NCBI GenBank assembly: GCA_027257055.1
Contig: JAPVLO010000182.1
Location: forward strand, 5,270,001 to 5,334,000
Reading direction: 5' to 3'
Length of the DNA: 64,000 nucleotides
Source: Cephalopachus bancanus
Lineage: Eukaryota; Chordata; Mammalia; Primates; Tarsiidae
Of the stretch, positions 31,006 to 41,609 are shown in pieces (position 1 is the stretch's first letter; each line of letters begins with the position of its first letter). The notes under the pieces are model-generated. The model searched no databases and was not told the origin of the DNA. It was given only the letters and a program-made list of their open reading frames with translations. Both the position numbers and the translations under genes were made by a program.

Positions 31006-31443
31006 ATGGGCTGAATGGTGGGCCCTGAAGATATCAGGTCCAAGTCCCTTGAGCCTATAAATATTACGTTATTTGGAAAAAAAGAGTCTTTGCAGATGTG
31101 ATTTAGCTAGGGTCTTGAGCTGGAGATATTATCCTGGATGATATGGATGGGTCCTACGTGGCTTTACATGTGTCCATATAAGAGGGAAATTTGACGCCTA
31201 CAGTAGAGGACAAGGCAAGGGAAGACAGTCAAAGGGGCGAACACAAGCCAAGGAATGGTGGAAACCACCAGAAGCTGAGCAAGGTCTGGAGGGATGGTCC
31301 CCTCAGAGCCTCTACGGGCTGCACAGCCCTGCCAACACCTTGGTTTTGGACTTCAGGATTCCAGAACGGTGGAAGAAAAACTTTCTGTCGTTTTTAAGCC
31401 ATCTAGTGGTAATGTCCTACAGGAGCCATGGGAAACTAACATA
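31006..31443 (+). mobile_element. MLT-like (ERVL-MaLR) solo LTR
   Basis: Recognisable order: 'tgaatggtgggccctgaagatatc', 'cgttatttggaaaaaaagagtctttgcagatgtgatttagc', 'gtccatataagagggaaat', 'aagccaaggaatggtggaaaccaccagaagctg', 'cctgccaacaccttggttttggacttc', 'agccatctagtggtaatgtcc', 'ggaaactaacata'. This is the layout of an old mammalian MaLR-type LTR, sense strand. No internal ERV sequence flanks it and no TSD could be assigned. Confidence 0.7.
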
Positions 31444-32233
31444 CCGCCTACTTCCAGAAGCTACTGCTGACAAGCCTGGAGATGAGAGTAAAAGGGAAGA
31501 ACAAGTGGACTAACAGACCAGACCGAGGTCTTCTACACACAGATGTGCTCGTTGGTGACTGATGTCTGTGTCTGTTCCACGTCCACTCAGATTAAAGAGA
31601 TACTGCAGAGCAGAGGGAGAATAATGCCTCCAGTAGTGGCATTAGGAACCTGGGTGAGGTGAGAGCTCTTAGATAAGAGCCTGCCAATGGCCCTAGAATT
31701 ATTCAAGACCAGCTTTGATTCAGTCACCCCTACCCCTTGTGAGTTCCCAGGACAGGTGTGAGCACAGGGGATAATTCAGATGGGAAACGGAAACTAGACG
31801 TGTTGCCATATAACCATCTCACTGGATTTGGCCCCAAAACTCCACTGCAGAGTTTCCTGGCAAGCCGGGCTGGCACACATCTCCAGTCCAATGGCTTAAG
31901 GGTCTTGCCATTTTCTGGCCACCATACAAGGCCAAAGAGATGAGCCCACACACACCTGTGTGTGTTGGCAAACACGCCAGCCTGCTGTCCTTCAAATCTT
32001 GTCTACTGGTAAATGTGGCTCTATGTCCAGGATTGTGACTAATCTAATTAACTTAAGACGGGAGGTGGGAATGGAGCCAAACCCATCTGTCTCTACAAAT
32101 AGGAACAATTTGGGAACCACAGCCTCCCGGGACTATTGACCAAAGTCTCTATTTTGGGACATGGAGTGAATCACACCTTTGATCCATTTCAGCTTCTTGC
32201 TCTCACCTCCACCAAAGAAAAGAGATACTGACA
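31444..32233. other. Noncoding DNA, no recognised feature
   Basis: No gene or repeat supported; ORFs are at most 81 aa. Confidence 0.45.
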
Positions 32234-32430
32234 GCCTGGGCAACATAGTGAAACCTCATCTCTACCAAAAATAAAAATAAAAAAACCGAGTGTCGTGGTG
32301 CATGCTTATAGCCCCAGCTACTTAGGGAGCTGAGGTGGGAGGATTGCCTGACTCAGGAGATTGAGACTGTGTTAAGCTGCGATCATGCCACTGCACTCCA
32401 GCAGAGAGATTGAGAGAGAAAGAGAGATTG
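32234..32430 (+). mobile_element. 5'-truncated old Alu
   Basis: It starts inside the left arm (agcctgggcaacatagtgaa), continues through the middle A-rich region and right arm to cactgcactccagc, and ends in a GA-rich tail. Confidence 0.8.
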
Positions 32431-32820
32431 AGCCACCTTTCTCTGGGTGGCTACTTGTTGCCATGCATTGTTCTGGACATGGGGATAGAGCATTAACATG
32501 ACAAGCACAGTCTCTGCCTCCATGAAGGGTTATGAATTCCTTCCTGGGCCCTACAGGTATCCTTCACCACTCAGAAACATAGTCCAAGGAAGTCCACCCC
32601 AGGCTCGGTCCCTCCCAACATTCAGTATGCGACTGTCCCACTTCCTACCCTGTGCCAAACTGGTCTGGAAACCTGAGAACTAGGATTCCTGCAGGAACCA
32701 TGTCTTAAAAGTGTGAGAATCTGATAAAGTTTTGAAGAGTATGAAACATAATAATACAAAGGGCAATCTATAAGTCAGAGGATCAGACAATTGTGCTGCT
32801 AAGGTCAAAACCTATGATCT
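32431..32820. other. Noncoding DNA, no recognised feature
   Basis: No gene or repeat supported apart from weak L2-like 'gttctggacatggggatagagc' ancient-repeat text near 32470-32490. Confidence 0.45.
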
Positions 32821-33105
<285 letters not shown>

Positions 33106-34326
33106 ATACACGAAAACCTAAGGTCTAATTAATTTCATTTCTTCTGATGTCACAGACTGCACTTAAAACCCTGAGCAGCTGACAGAGATCAACAGAAACA
33201 AGTTGACTGCCATCTATGCTTTTGAGTATCAGTCAATAGCACTAGCTTCTTTACAGAGGATGGTATGCCCTGTTCTTGCTTGTTTGTTTGCTTGTTTGTT
33301 TTTTTGACACGAGGATAGAAACAGAATGCTTAGCAAGGTTCAGGAACACCCAGGTTTCAGCTGGAGTCCTGCCAATGGCCCTTCAAGCCACCTATCTAGA
33401 GGTAAGAAAAGAGGAAGAGGAGGAGAAGGAGAAGGAGAAAGAGAAAGAGAAGCAGAAAGATGTATCCAATCATCCAAATATTTCCAAACACACAAATGTT
33501 TGGTATCATGTAGAGATGAGAGCTCCATGAGTGACCATTAAAGGAGAACTTTCCTCATTATTTAACAACCATATCCATGAGCAAACACTAAAACTGTAGC
33601 TAATGGAAATCAAAACAATTGTTCTAAAATGATGAAATTTGGGGATTAAGTCTAATTGTTTAATGCTAGTAAAAAAACAAGTCCATTTCAAGTAATTCCA
33701 TGGGAAATGGCACAGAGCTTTCCTATCAAGATCTGTGGTTACCTGGGTGGCTGGCATCCAGAGCCAAATGGCTTTGTTCTCCGGGTCCCTCAGTCCTGGT
33801 TCGTCACTGACACTCAAGAAGCTTTCCACCAGACCACAGCACGTTAGGAAGGGCAACCGTTGTTTAGATCAACACAAGGAAAGTGCACCACAGCAGAAGA
33901 AACAATAACAGAGAGAAAAAGAGAAAAGAAAGAAGAGGAAGTGACAGAGATAAAAACAGAGCAGGAACATGTAATTTGAAGAAGAAAGGAGAAACAAGCC
34001 ACTTTAGAGGTTGGCTGAACTGAAGGAACTAAAGACAAAGGTCAGTAAAACGGTCCCATTACCCTTGGCCTTGACCGGGTTAATTATGTCCTTACAGAAC
34101 ATTCTGTCCAAGAGTTTACTCTGGTATTTCACAATCATTCACTCATCACTCATTCATTCAGCGATGAGCTGTGAACCACGCATGACCCTGTTCTGAGGAG
34201 TTATAAAGGTGACCACAAACCTGAAGGCAGAATCCTGTAGAGGCATGAGACGTAGATGGAAATATCCAGAATGCTAGTGTGACCTTGAACAGAACTTGAT
34301 AAGGAAGAGCAGAACTTGATAAGGTG
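33106..34326. other. Noncoding DNA with purine-rich tracts
   Basis: GA-rich stretches occur at 33395-33460 and 33886-33950. A 20-bp unit starting agaacttgataagg is repeated at 34291 and 34311. The 84-116-aa ORFs here have no domain and partly reflect the purine tract. No gene called. Confidence 0.45.
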
Positions 34327-34521
34327 CATTTCAAAAAATAAACTTTTTATTTTTAGGACATTTTCAGATTAACAGAAAGGTTATGAACAGAGTACAGAGT
34401 TCCCATATACCTCACACCCAAGTTCCCCATTTTTTAACATCTTACGCCAGTATAGTACACTTGTCATTAACAAATCAATATGGCTAATTATTATTAATAA
34501 AGTACATACTTTATTCAGATT

Positions 34522-34842
34522 TCATTAGTTTTTGTTTGCTTGTTTGTTTATTTGAGTTGGAGTCTCATTCTGTCACCCAGGCTGGAGTGCAGTGGCACGC
34601 TTATGGCTACCGCAGTCTCGACCTGCTGGGCTCAGGTGATCCTTCCACCTCAACCTTCCAAGTAGCTGGAACTGCAGGTGTGTGCCACCAAGCCCGGCTA
34701 ATTTATTTATTGTAGAGATGAGGTCTCACCAAGTTGCCCAGGCTGGTTTCAAACTCGTGAACTCAGGCAATCCTCTCACCCCAGCCTCCCAAGGTGATAG
34801 GATTATTGGATTGGGCCACTGTGCCCAGCCTCATTAGTTTTT
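34522..34842 (-). mobile_element. Alu of intermediate age, antisense, with 12-bp TSD, inside L1M
   Basis: TSD tcattagttttt lies at 34522-34533 and 34831-34842, and the L1 sequence joins across it. The body has gagttggagtctcattctgtcacc at the tail side and cggctaatttatttattgtagag in the middle. Confidence 0.9.
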
Positions 34843-34939
34843 ACCTAGTGTCTTTTTTATGTTCCATGATGACACCCAGGGTACCACATTTCATTTAGTT
34901 GTCATGTCTCTGTAGGCTCCCTTTGGCTGTGACAGAGGA

Positions 34940-35213
34940 TTTTTTTTTTTTTTTGAGTCAGGGTCTCACTCAGTCACTCAGGCTTGGCACCAATCATGGC
35001 TTACCTCCTGGGCTCAGATGATCCTTTCACCTCAGTCTCCTTAGTAGCTGGGATGACAGGTGCATGTCACTACACCTGGCTAATTTTGGGGGGGTCAAGA
35101 TGAGGTCTCACTATGTTGCCTAGGCTTATCTCAAACTCCTGGGCTCATACAATCCATCTGCCTCAGCCTCCCAAAGTGCTAGGATTACAGGCGTGTGCCA
35201 CTGCACTCAGCTG
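34940..35213 (-). mobile_element. Old Alu (AluJ-like), antisense, inside L1M
   Basis: A T15 tract then gagtcagggtctcactcagtc ... cctcagcctcccaaagtgctaggattacaggcg. It is older than its neighbour at 34.5 kb and has a partly deleted right arm. Confidence 0.85.
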
Positions 35214-35280
35214 ACTGTATTTTTAAAGCAACTTTATTTCCCTTGTACTGTCATTCCAAACAGGCTTGGTAGACTGGTCA

Positions 35281-35756
35281 TTCCTCTGTCCCTGAATGAA
35301 ATCTTGAGCTGGTCCCAAAACTTTTTGAGTATTTCTCAGGTATGACATATTCAGATACAAAGATGTCCAGAATCGTGTCATAGTTGGTCAAATAGTTGGG
35401 GAGGCAGGAGCCAGAAGAGGAGTAGACAGAGACGTGAACAGAGAAACTTAAGGACCAAGGAAAGGGCAGTATGACGGAAGCCAAGGAGGAATCTTAAGAA
35501 AGAAGAGGCCCTCTGTTGCTGAAGAGAGACCAAGTAGAGAGGACCAGAAAATGACTTGGCAGCCAGGAGTTCACGTGGAATCATCAAGAAAATAGCTACG
35601 TAGAGCGGTGAGAGTGGAGGCCACAATGAAATAGGTTAAGGAGTGAATATGTGGCCACAGAGTGAAGGCCACCAGTTTATTTTCCTCTTTAGAGAAGCTG
35701 AGTGGTAAATAGGAGAGAATTGAGCTGACACCTTAAATGGGTACCTTTGGGGTGGG
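35281..35756 (+). repeat. Ancient mammalian repeat, distal portion
   Basis: 'gctgaagagagaccaagtagagaggac', 'gtggaggccacaatgaaataggttaaggagtgaatatgtgg' and 'agagaagctgagtggtaaataggagag' look like the downstream part of the dispersed ancient family seen at 4.5, 16 and 39 kb. Confidence 0.45.
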
Positions 35757-36340
35757 GTATATGGTAGTCAGACTCTAAAGGCTCCCAAATGCCCTCCTCC
35801 CTCATGATCACACCTTTGTTTAATCTCCTCCCATGGGGTAAGGGCTGGACCTAGTGATTCACTTCTAATAGATGGGTAGAATAAGGCAAAAGCAATGGGG
35901 TGTCCTGTCTCAGACCGGGCTATCAAAAACTGTGATTCTGTCTTATTTGCACTCCTCTCTCCCTTTCTTTGGCTTTTCTCAGTTGACTCCCTCTGTGAAG
36001 CAAGTTGCCATGTTAAACAAAGCTTCCCTAATGAAAGCCCCACATGGCAAGGAACTCAGGGCAACCCCCAACCAAGGCCTTCTGACCAATAGCCATGAGG
36101 AATTGAGAGCTGCCAGCAACCACGCAAATGTGCTTGGAAGTGTATCCTTCCCTCATTGAGCTTTGACAAGACCAGCAACCCCAGCATCCCCAGCAACCCC
36201 TGTGAGAGACCTGGGAGTAAAGGACTTAGCTAAGCCCTATCCTCATTCCTGATCGACAGATAACTGAGATGACGAATGTTGTTTTAAGCCACTAAATTAC
36301 AGGATGATTTGTTACACAGCAGTAGGTAGCTAATGCAGCA
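35757..36340 (+). mobile_element. ERVL/MaLR-type solo LTR, sense
   Basis: The order 'gtagtcagactctaaaggctccc', 'taatctcctcccatggggtaagggctggacctagtgattcacttctaatag', 'caaaagcaatggggtgtcc', 'cccacatggcaaggaactcagg', 'gaccaatagccatgaggaattgagagctgccagcaacc', 'gttgttttaagccactaaat', 'tttgttacacagcagtaggtagctaatgcagca' is that of an old ERVL/MaLR-type LTR. The LTR at 41.6-43.0 kb belongs to the same or a close family. Confidence 0.7.
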
Positions 36341-36919
36341 TGGTTATTTTTTAAAGGAGAGTCCTGCACATGATTCTAGCCTCAAAATTTGTTGTGCTTA
36401 AGAATGACCTTGGGACCTGCCAAAATGCACACTCCAGGTACCAGATACAAAGGTTTTTATTTAGCCACCAGGGATACCGCACTAACTGGGCATCCCTCTT
36501 GGGGAAAAGACTAAAGATACTGCATTCGGAAAGACCTTTGATGATTCTGATGCATACAGGGACAGCAAGTTTGCATCCAATGAAAAGAAAACACCAAGAA
36601 ATGCAATTCAGAGATGTGACTTTTGATGTCCCAGAGCAAGCGGAGGGGGCGAGACTCCAGGAACCAAGGAAATTGGCCTTGAAGTTTTGGCTTCTTTCTC
36701 TGAAACGGGAGGAAAGACTTAAAAATAGAGAAAAAAAATACATAGAAATTTTGAAATAGAAGGAAGGAAAAGCCTCCGTTTTCTCTACAAGAAGGACCTG
36801 AGATCATCTACAAAGCCTGAGGAAGTGGAACTTTCGCTCAAGGTTTAAAGACAGAAGGAAAAGTTGAAATAAATAGACTCCTTAAGAAAGCTGTAGTGAA
36901 TCACTGGTAAATTTTTCTC
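36341..36919. other. Noncoding DNA with a small MER5-like piece
   Basis: 'gtgcttaagaatgaccttgggacctgccaaaatgcacactcc' near 36398-36436 resembles MER5A. ORFs of 129 aa (+, 36370-36759) and 130 aa (-, 36351-36743) overlap each other almost fully. Neither has a recognisable domain, so neither is called. Confidence 0.45.
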
Positions 36920-37535
<616 letters not shown>

Positions 37536-37837
37536 GAAGGCAGTTTTTGTTTTTTGGGTTTTTTTGAGTTGAAGTCTCACTCCGTCACCCAGACTGGCCA
37601 CCGCAGCCTCGACCTGCTGGGCTCCGGCGATCCTTCCGCCTCAGCCTTCCAAGGAGCTGGAACTACAGGCGCACGCTACCATGCCCGGCTGATTTTTGAT
37701 TTATTGTGGAGATGAGGTCTCGCCAAGTTGCCCAGGCGGGTCTCGAACCCGTGGGCTCGGGCAATCCACTCACCTCAGCCTCCCAAAGGCGCGGGATGAC
37801 AGGCTGAGCCACCGAGCCCGGCACGAAGGCAGTTTTT
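37536..37837 (-). mobile_element. Young Alu, antisense, with 13-bp TSD
   Basis: TSD gaaggcagttttt lies at 37536-37548 and 37825-37837. About 25 bp around the cactgcactccag position is deleted (cagactggccaccgc). The 5-bp-deletion is absent (cgccaagttgcccagg present). Confidence 0.95.
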
Positions 37838-38144
37838 AATGGCAGGGATAAAGGAGGCTGAAAGTTGATGGGCTAGAGATTCCACTTAGTCATGGGAGGA
37901 CAGAGCCGATGCCAGGTAAGTTCATCGAATTAGCCAGCCCCCAACGTCTACGTCCAATAACAACCCATCACCAACGTCAGCCTCTACAGCATCTGAGAGC
38001 ACACGTAGGACAAAAGCTGGCAGCACCAGTTTCTTACAAGGCTGCCTCAGAGTTGGTCCTAGAGTGAATTTCATGTCTCAGGAAGACAGTGATATATACT
38101 CATACTTGAGATGTTTCAAGCATCCCGAGTTTATTCTTTAAAAC
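37838..38144. other. Noncoding DNA, no recognised feature
   Basis: A donor-like cag|gtaagt occurs at 37915/37916 without a matching acceptor or ORF. No gene called. Confidence 0.45.
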
Positions 38145-38290
38145 TCTTCCATTCACCTTGTACAGCAACTTGCTTTGTATCTAACTTGGCATAGAGGAAA
38201 GATCCCCGGGCTAAGACTTGGAAGGCCTGGGTCCTAGTCCTAGCTTCACCCCTGACAAGCTAGATGACCTTAAAAAGCCATTAACCTCCC
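38145..38290 (+). mobile_element. MIR SINE
   Basis: 'gcctgggtcctagtcctagcttcacccctgacaagctagatgacctt' and 'cattaacctccctgacactatttg' follow MIR order. Confidence 0.7.
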
Positions 38291-39204
38291 TGACACTATT
38301 TGTGAAGCGATGTTCCCTCGAGTCCTTCCAGCACCAACATTATAAAAGCCAGAAAACGCTAAACCAGGTCTAGAGATCATCTGGTTTAGGTCTTGGAAAA
38401 TTCGCTTTTTAAAAAAGGAAAGAATCCCAGCCTCTATCTGTAACAGATTTCCTATCTGTTGCGAGAATTCCCTATGGGAAATCTTTTGAAATAGTGGATA
38501 GTCCATGAAACAAACTTCTGGGGATTCATTCCCAATGAGCGCTGAAAATTCTGAGTGATTTTCCCCAAATGTATGAGAAATCCTCATCCAGTTGACTGAC
38601 TCCAGGGTATCCTTTTCTGAAGCATCTTGTTTGAATTCTCAAAGCAGGGTTTGGTAGGAAAAAGAGCTTAGGCCAGATATTTTGCCACTTACTCATAAAG
38701 TTGTTAGGGAAGATACGCGCTGACAGCAACTAGTGAATCATGTCTAGGTCATGTCTTGTCTAAGGTTTTAAACTATCTCCAAGTATTGCCACACGCACAT
38801 CCACATATACCTCACCGCCAGCCCCGTGAAACAGATTGCAAAAGGGCTTCAGCCGCATCCTTGAAGTGAAAGTGGGACTTTCTCCTGGCCGCCAGCATCC
38901 CTGAGGAATACGCTCTCGCCACCACTTATTTCTCTGGTGGGAATCCCTGAGGTCATTCCGTCCCATCTTATAAACTCAGTATAGCCTGACAGAAATGTCT
39001 CAACCCCTATCCCTGAGTTTTCCATGAAAGGAAGAGGATGAAAAACATTCGGGGAAACTTCCTTGGATTTCCAAATGTGGGAATTTTGATCACCCTGGGC
39101 AGGCACTTGGGGTCTCTGAGTCTTCTTACTTTTCCACAGCTGTATAACCAGTAAAAATAAGAAGCCCCTCTACAGTGGTGCACCATATATTTTTTAAATT
39201 TTAC
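38291..39204. other. Single-copy noncoding DNA
   Basis: No repeat recognised. Minus-strand ORFs of 67-105 aa overlap one another with no domain; no gene called. Confidence 0.45.
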
Positions 39205-40105
39205 AATTTTTTTCCACTCATTCATCAAACATATACAGAGCACTGTGCTAGGTGCTGAGAGGAAACTCAGCATCTAAGCTATGAATTAACTATAATGCCA
39301 TGAGTTAAATTCTATAACAGTGGTATAATAAAGAAGGAGGTAATTATTTCTGCCTCAGGGTAGGGAAGTTGAGGAAGGTGAGTCTTAAAGGATGAGTAAG
39401 GATTTGAAGATGTGTAAGAGCTAGCCAGATGTCGAATGGGATGTGAAAGGCATTCAAGGCTAAAAGGCCAGGGGGAAAAAAAGACAAAAATGTGAAACTA
39501 CATGAGAAGTACTGTGGACACCTACTGGTAGTCTGTGTGGCTGAAGCGTGGGATTCAAAGTTAGAGAAAAGGGTGATGGAGAGGTGGGCGGGCAGACTTG
39601 GACCTGTAAAGTGAGGACCAGGGATGTCATTCTTAGGCAACAGGGAAGCACAGATAACTGTGATCGTGATCCCAATCTGTATCTTATTTATTTTATTTTA
39701 TTTTTGAGTTGGAGTGTCACTCTGTCGCCCAGACTGGAGTGCAGTGGCCAATCCCAGCCACAGCAGCCTCGCCCTGCTGGGCTCCGGCGATCCTTCTGCC
39801 CCAGCCTTCCAAGCAGCTGAAACTACAGGCGCGTACTACCACGCCTGGCTAATTATGGATTTATTGTAGAGATGAGGTCTCACCACGTTGCCCAGGCGGG
39901 TCTCAAACCCGCAGGCTCAGGCAATCCACTCGCCTCAGCCTCCCAAAGCGCTGGGGTTACAGGCTGAGCCACTGAGCCCAGCTTTCAGTCTGTATTTTAA
40001 AAAGGTAATTCTGATTGCGGTGAAGAGAATGGATCAGGAGGGACAGAAGGCAGGCAGAGAAAGGTCAAGATCTATTGCAGTAGGCCAGGAGAGAATGGTA
40101 TTCGT
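39205..40105 (+). repeat. Ancient mammalian repeat, nearly continuous, split by a young Alu
   Basis: It begins 'tccactcattcatcaaacatatacagagcactgtgctaggtgctgag' and continues 'gagtcttaaaggatgagtaaggatttg', 'ggcattcaaggc', 'ggcaacagggaagcac'. After the Alu it resumes 'aaaggtaattctgattgcggtgaagagaatgg' and 'tattgcagtaggccaggagagaatgg'. This is the longest example of the unnamed family in the window. Confidence 0.5.
39677..39999 (-). mobile_element. Young-type Alu, antisense, imperfect TSD
   Basis: The tail is (TTTTA)n-like. The body reads gagttggagtgtcactctgtcgcc ... gagcccag. A possible 11-bp TSD, tctgtatctta (39677-39687) and tctgtatttta (39989-39999), has one mismatch, with six extra bases before the right copy. 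Confidence 0.85.
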
Positions 40106-40184
40106 AAAACAGATCACATTTTACCATCATTGTTTGTTTTTGTCCCCTTCCTCACCCCCCACATAGAGATAAGTCTCTGGTGCA

Positions 40185-40285
40185 CAGGTAACACGTCTGC
40201 TCACCTTTGTGTCCTAGCGCAGAGGTGATTGCCTGACATAGTGTCGGCATGCACTAAATGCTACTTGTAAGTGAAGGAATTAATG
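40185..40285 (+). mobile_element. L2 LINE 3' end
   Basis: 'tcacctttgtgtcctagcgcagaggtgattgcctgacatagtgtcggcatgcactaaatgctacttg' follows the L2 terminus. Confidence 0.6.
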
Positions 40286-40760
40286 GGAATATCAAGGAAG
40301 GAAGAAGCAGTAGGGACACAGAGAAAGGGTGTATTCAAGAAATATTTTCTGAAGTAGATTCTAAAGAATTAAGTTTCTATATTGGACAACTATCTAGGTC
40401 TTTGAGATTTTCTAAAATGCAAGCAGGGATCTTTTAAAATAGTTTTGATTTTCTTGGTTTTATTTTTCTTTGGAAATAAAGTCTTCAGCACTTTTTCTTG
40501 CATTTAAAAAAGCCAGGGGGTGAACAGTTGGAGAGAGAAAGATGATGAGTTGAGTCATGGGTACCTGTGGGACAGGTCCTGAAGTCTAATAGGCGGATGA
40601 AAACCTGTGTCAGGAGCTCCTAAGAGGTCATTGGCTAATTTTTACTTATGACCATTCATAGAGATAGTTGAACCAAATTGTTTAGAATCTGATTTTTTGA
40701 AAATGGGCTGAAAACTTAATTTCCAAAGAAAAAGTAACCAAGAAAAATAAAACCGTTGTT
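40286..40760. other. Noncoding DNA, no recognised feature
   Basis: AT-rich to mixed composition. The 'gagagagaaagatgatgagttgagtcatgg' part may belong to the ancient family. No gene. Confidence 0.45.
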
Positions 40761-40908
40761 AAAGATCCCTGTTTCTACCTATGGGATACAATGTTCACTG
40801 TCTGGGGAATGGACAGCCTGAGACCCATTCCCACCACTACACAATATGTCCATGTAACGAGCACACCTGTACCCCCGCAACTAAAATAAAAATAAAGATC
40901 TCTGTTTC
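40761..40908 (+). mobile_element. Severely 5'-truncated L1 3' end with TSD
   Basis: About 118 bp (40776-40893) ends 'gtacccccgcaactaaaataaaaat', an L1 3'-UTR terminus. The flanks aaagatccctgtttc (40761-40775) and aaagatctctgtttc (40894-40908) match at 14 of 15 positions. Confidence 0.8.
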
Positions 40909-41214
40909 ATCACTTCTGGCAAGAAGAGGAGCCAGGAATAATCCTCTGCTCTTGGATCTCTGAAGATGTCGCAGTGAATTCTTCAGTTCTTCAGTCTCGA
41001 TGGAAAGGTTCTGATGGGCAGCCTTAGCTGGCCCAGCTTGAGTTAGCTGACTTACTGCAGTGTATGTCAACAATGAAGATTCCAGCAGAAAACACCAACA
41101 TTCCTCCTGCTGTGTTTCTTCCCACACATTGTCACTGAGAGTTCTTGGGTAGAGATGTTCTCCTGGAGGTGTGGAACGTGATGGGAACCTGAGGTCATCT
41201 GGTGCCTGGAAAGA
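40909..41214. other. Noncoding DNA, no recognised feature
   Basis: No gene; the 96-aa minus ORF has no domain. Confidence 0.45.
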
Positions 41215-41343
41215 ACACTAGATAAAGAGTTAAAGGAACTGGTTTTAGTTCCTTCCCTACTGCTAATTGGCACATGACCTTGGGCAAGGTAATTCACCCT
41301 TCTGAATCACAGCTTTCTCATCTGTAAAATTGGATTAATCCAG

Positions 41344-41345
<2 letters not shown>
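41215..41345 (+). mobile_element. MIR SINE
   Basis: 'ttagttccttccctactgctaattggcacatgaccttgggcaaggtaattcacccttctgaatcacagctttctcatctgtaaaattgg' is a good MIR core. It runs straight into the TC microsatellite. Confidence 0.85.

Positions 41346-41402
<57 letters not shown>
41346..41402. repeat. (TC)n microsatellite, about 28 perfect units
   Basis: An uninterrupted TC dinucleotide run lies at the 3' edge of a MIR. After 'ctccccactcccgag' a (TG)n run follows near 41418-41437. Confidence 0.95.
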
Positions 41403-41406
<4 letters not shown>

Positions 41407-41609
41407 CCCACTCCCGAGTGTGTCTGTGTGTGTGTGTTTTCTTAAGTACTGACCTAGATTTTTCCATGTGTTTATCATTAACTCCTCCCAAGGTTCCTAG
41501 AGTTTTGCATGTATGGTTCCACTAACTCAGGGACTCAAGCCTCAAGACAGAACAGATAACCATCCCACTGAAGGAAGCAATGTATGTCAAAGCACCTCCC
41601 TTTTAGTGC

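Larger units (their letters stand above)
34327..35280 (-). mobile_element. Old L1 (L1M) 3' region, antisense, split by two Alus
   Basis: The text 'gagttcccatatacctcacacccaagttccccattttttaacatc', 'tagtacacttgtcattaac', 'catactttattcagatttcattag' and, after the first Alu, 'tttttacctagtgtc...ttccatgatgacacccagggtaccacatttcatttagttgtcatgtctctgtaggctcc' matches the antisense L1M 3' end. The right limit after the second Alu is uncertain. Confidence 0.7.

Noticed and set aside
36351..36759. Paired 129/130-aa ORFs on opposite strands
   Set aside because: Mutual overlap, MER5-like text within, and no domain make both likely chance ORFs.
37911..37925. Strong splice donor cag|gtaagt
   Set aside because: No acceptor or open segment upstream; preceding DNA is Alu and purine-rich sequence.
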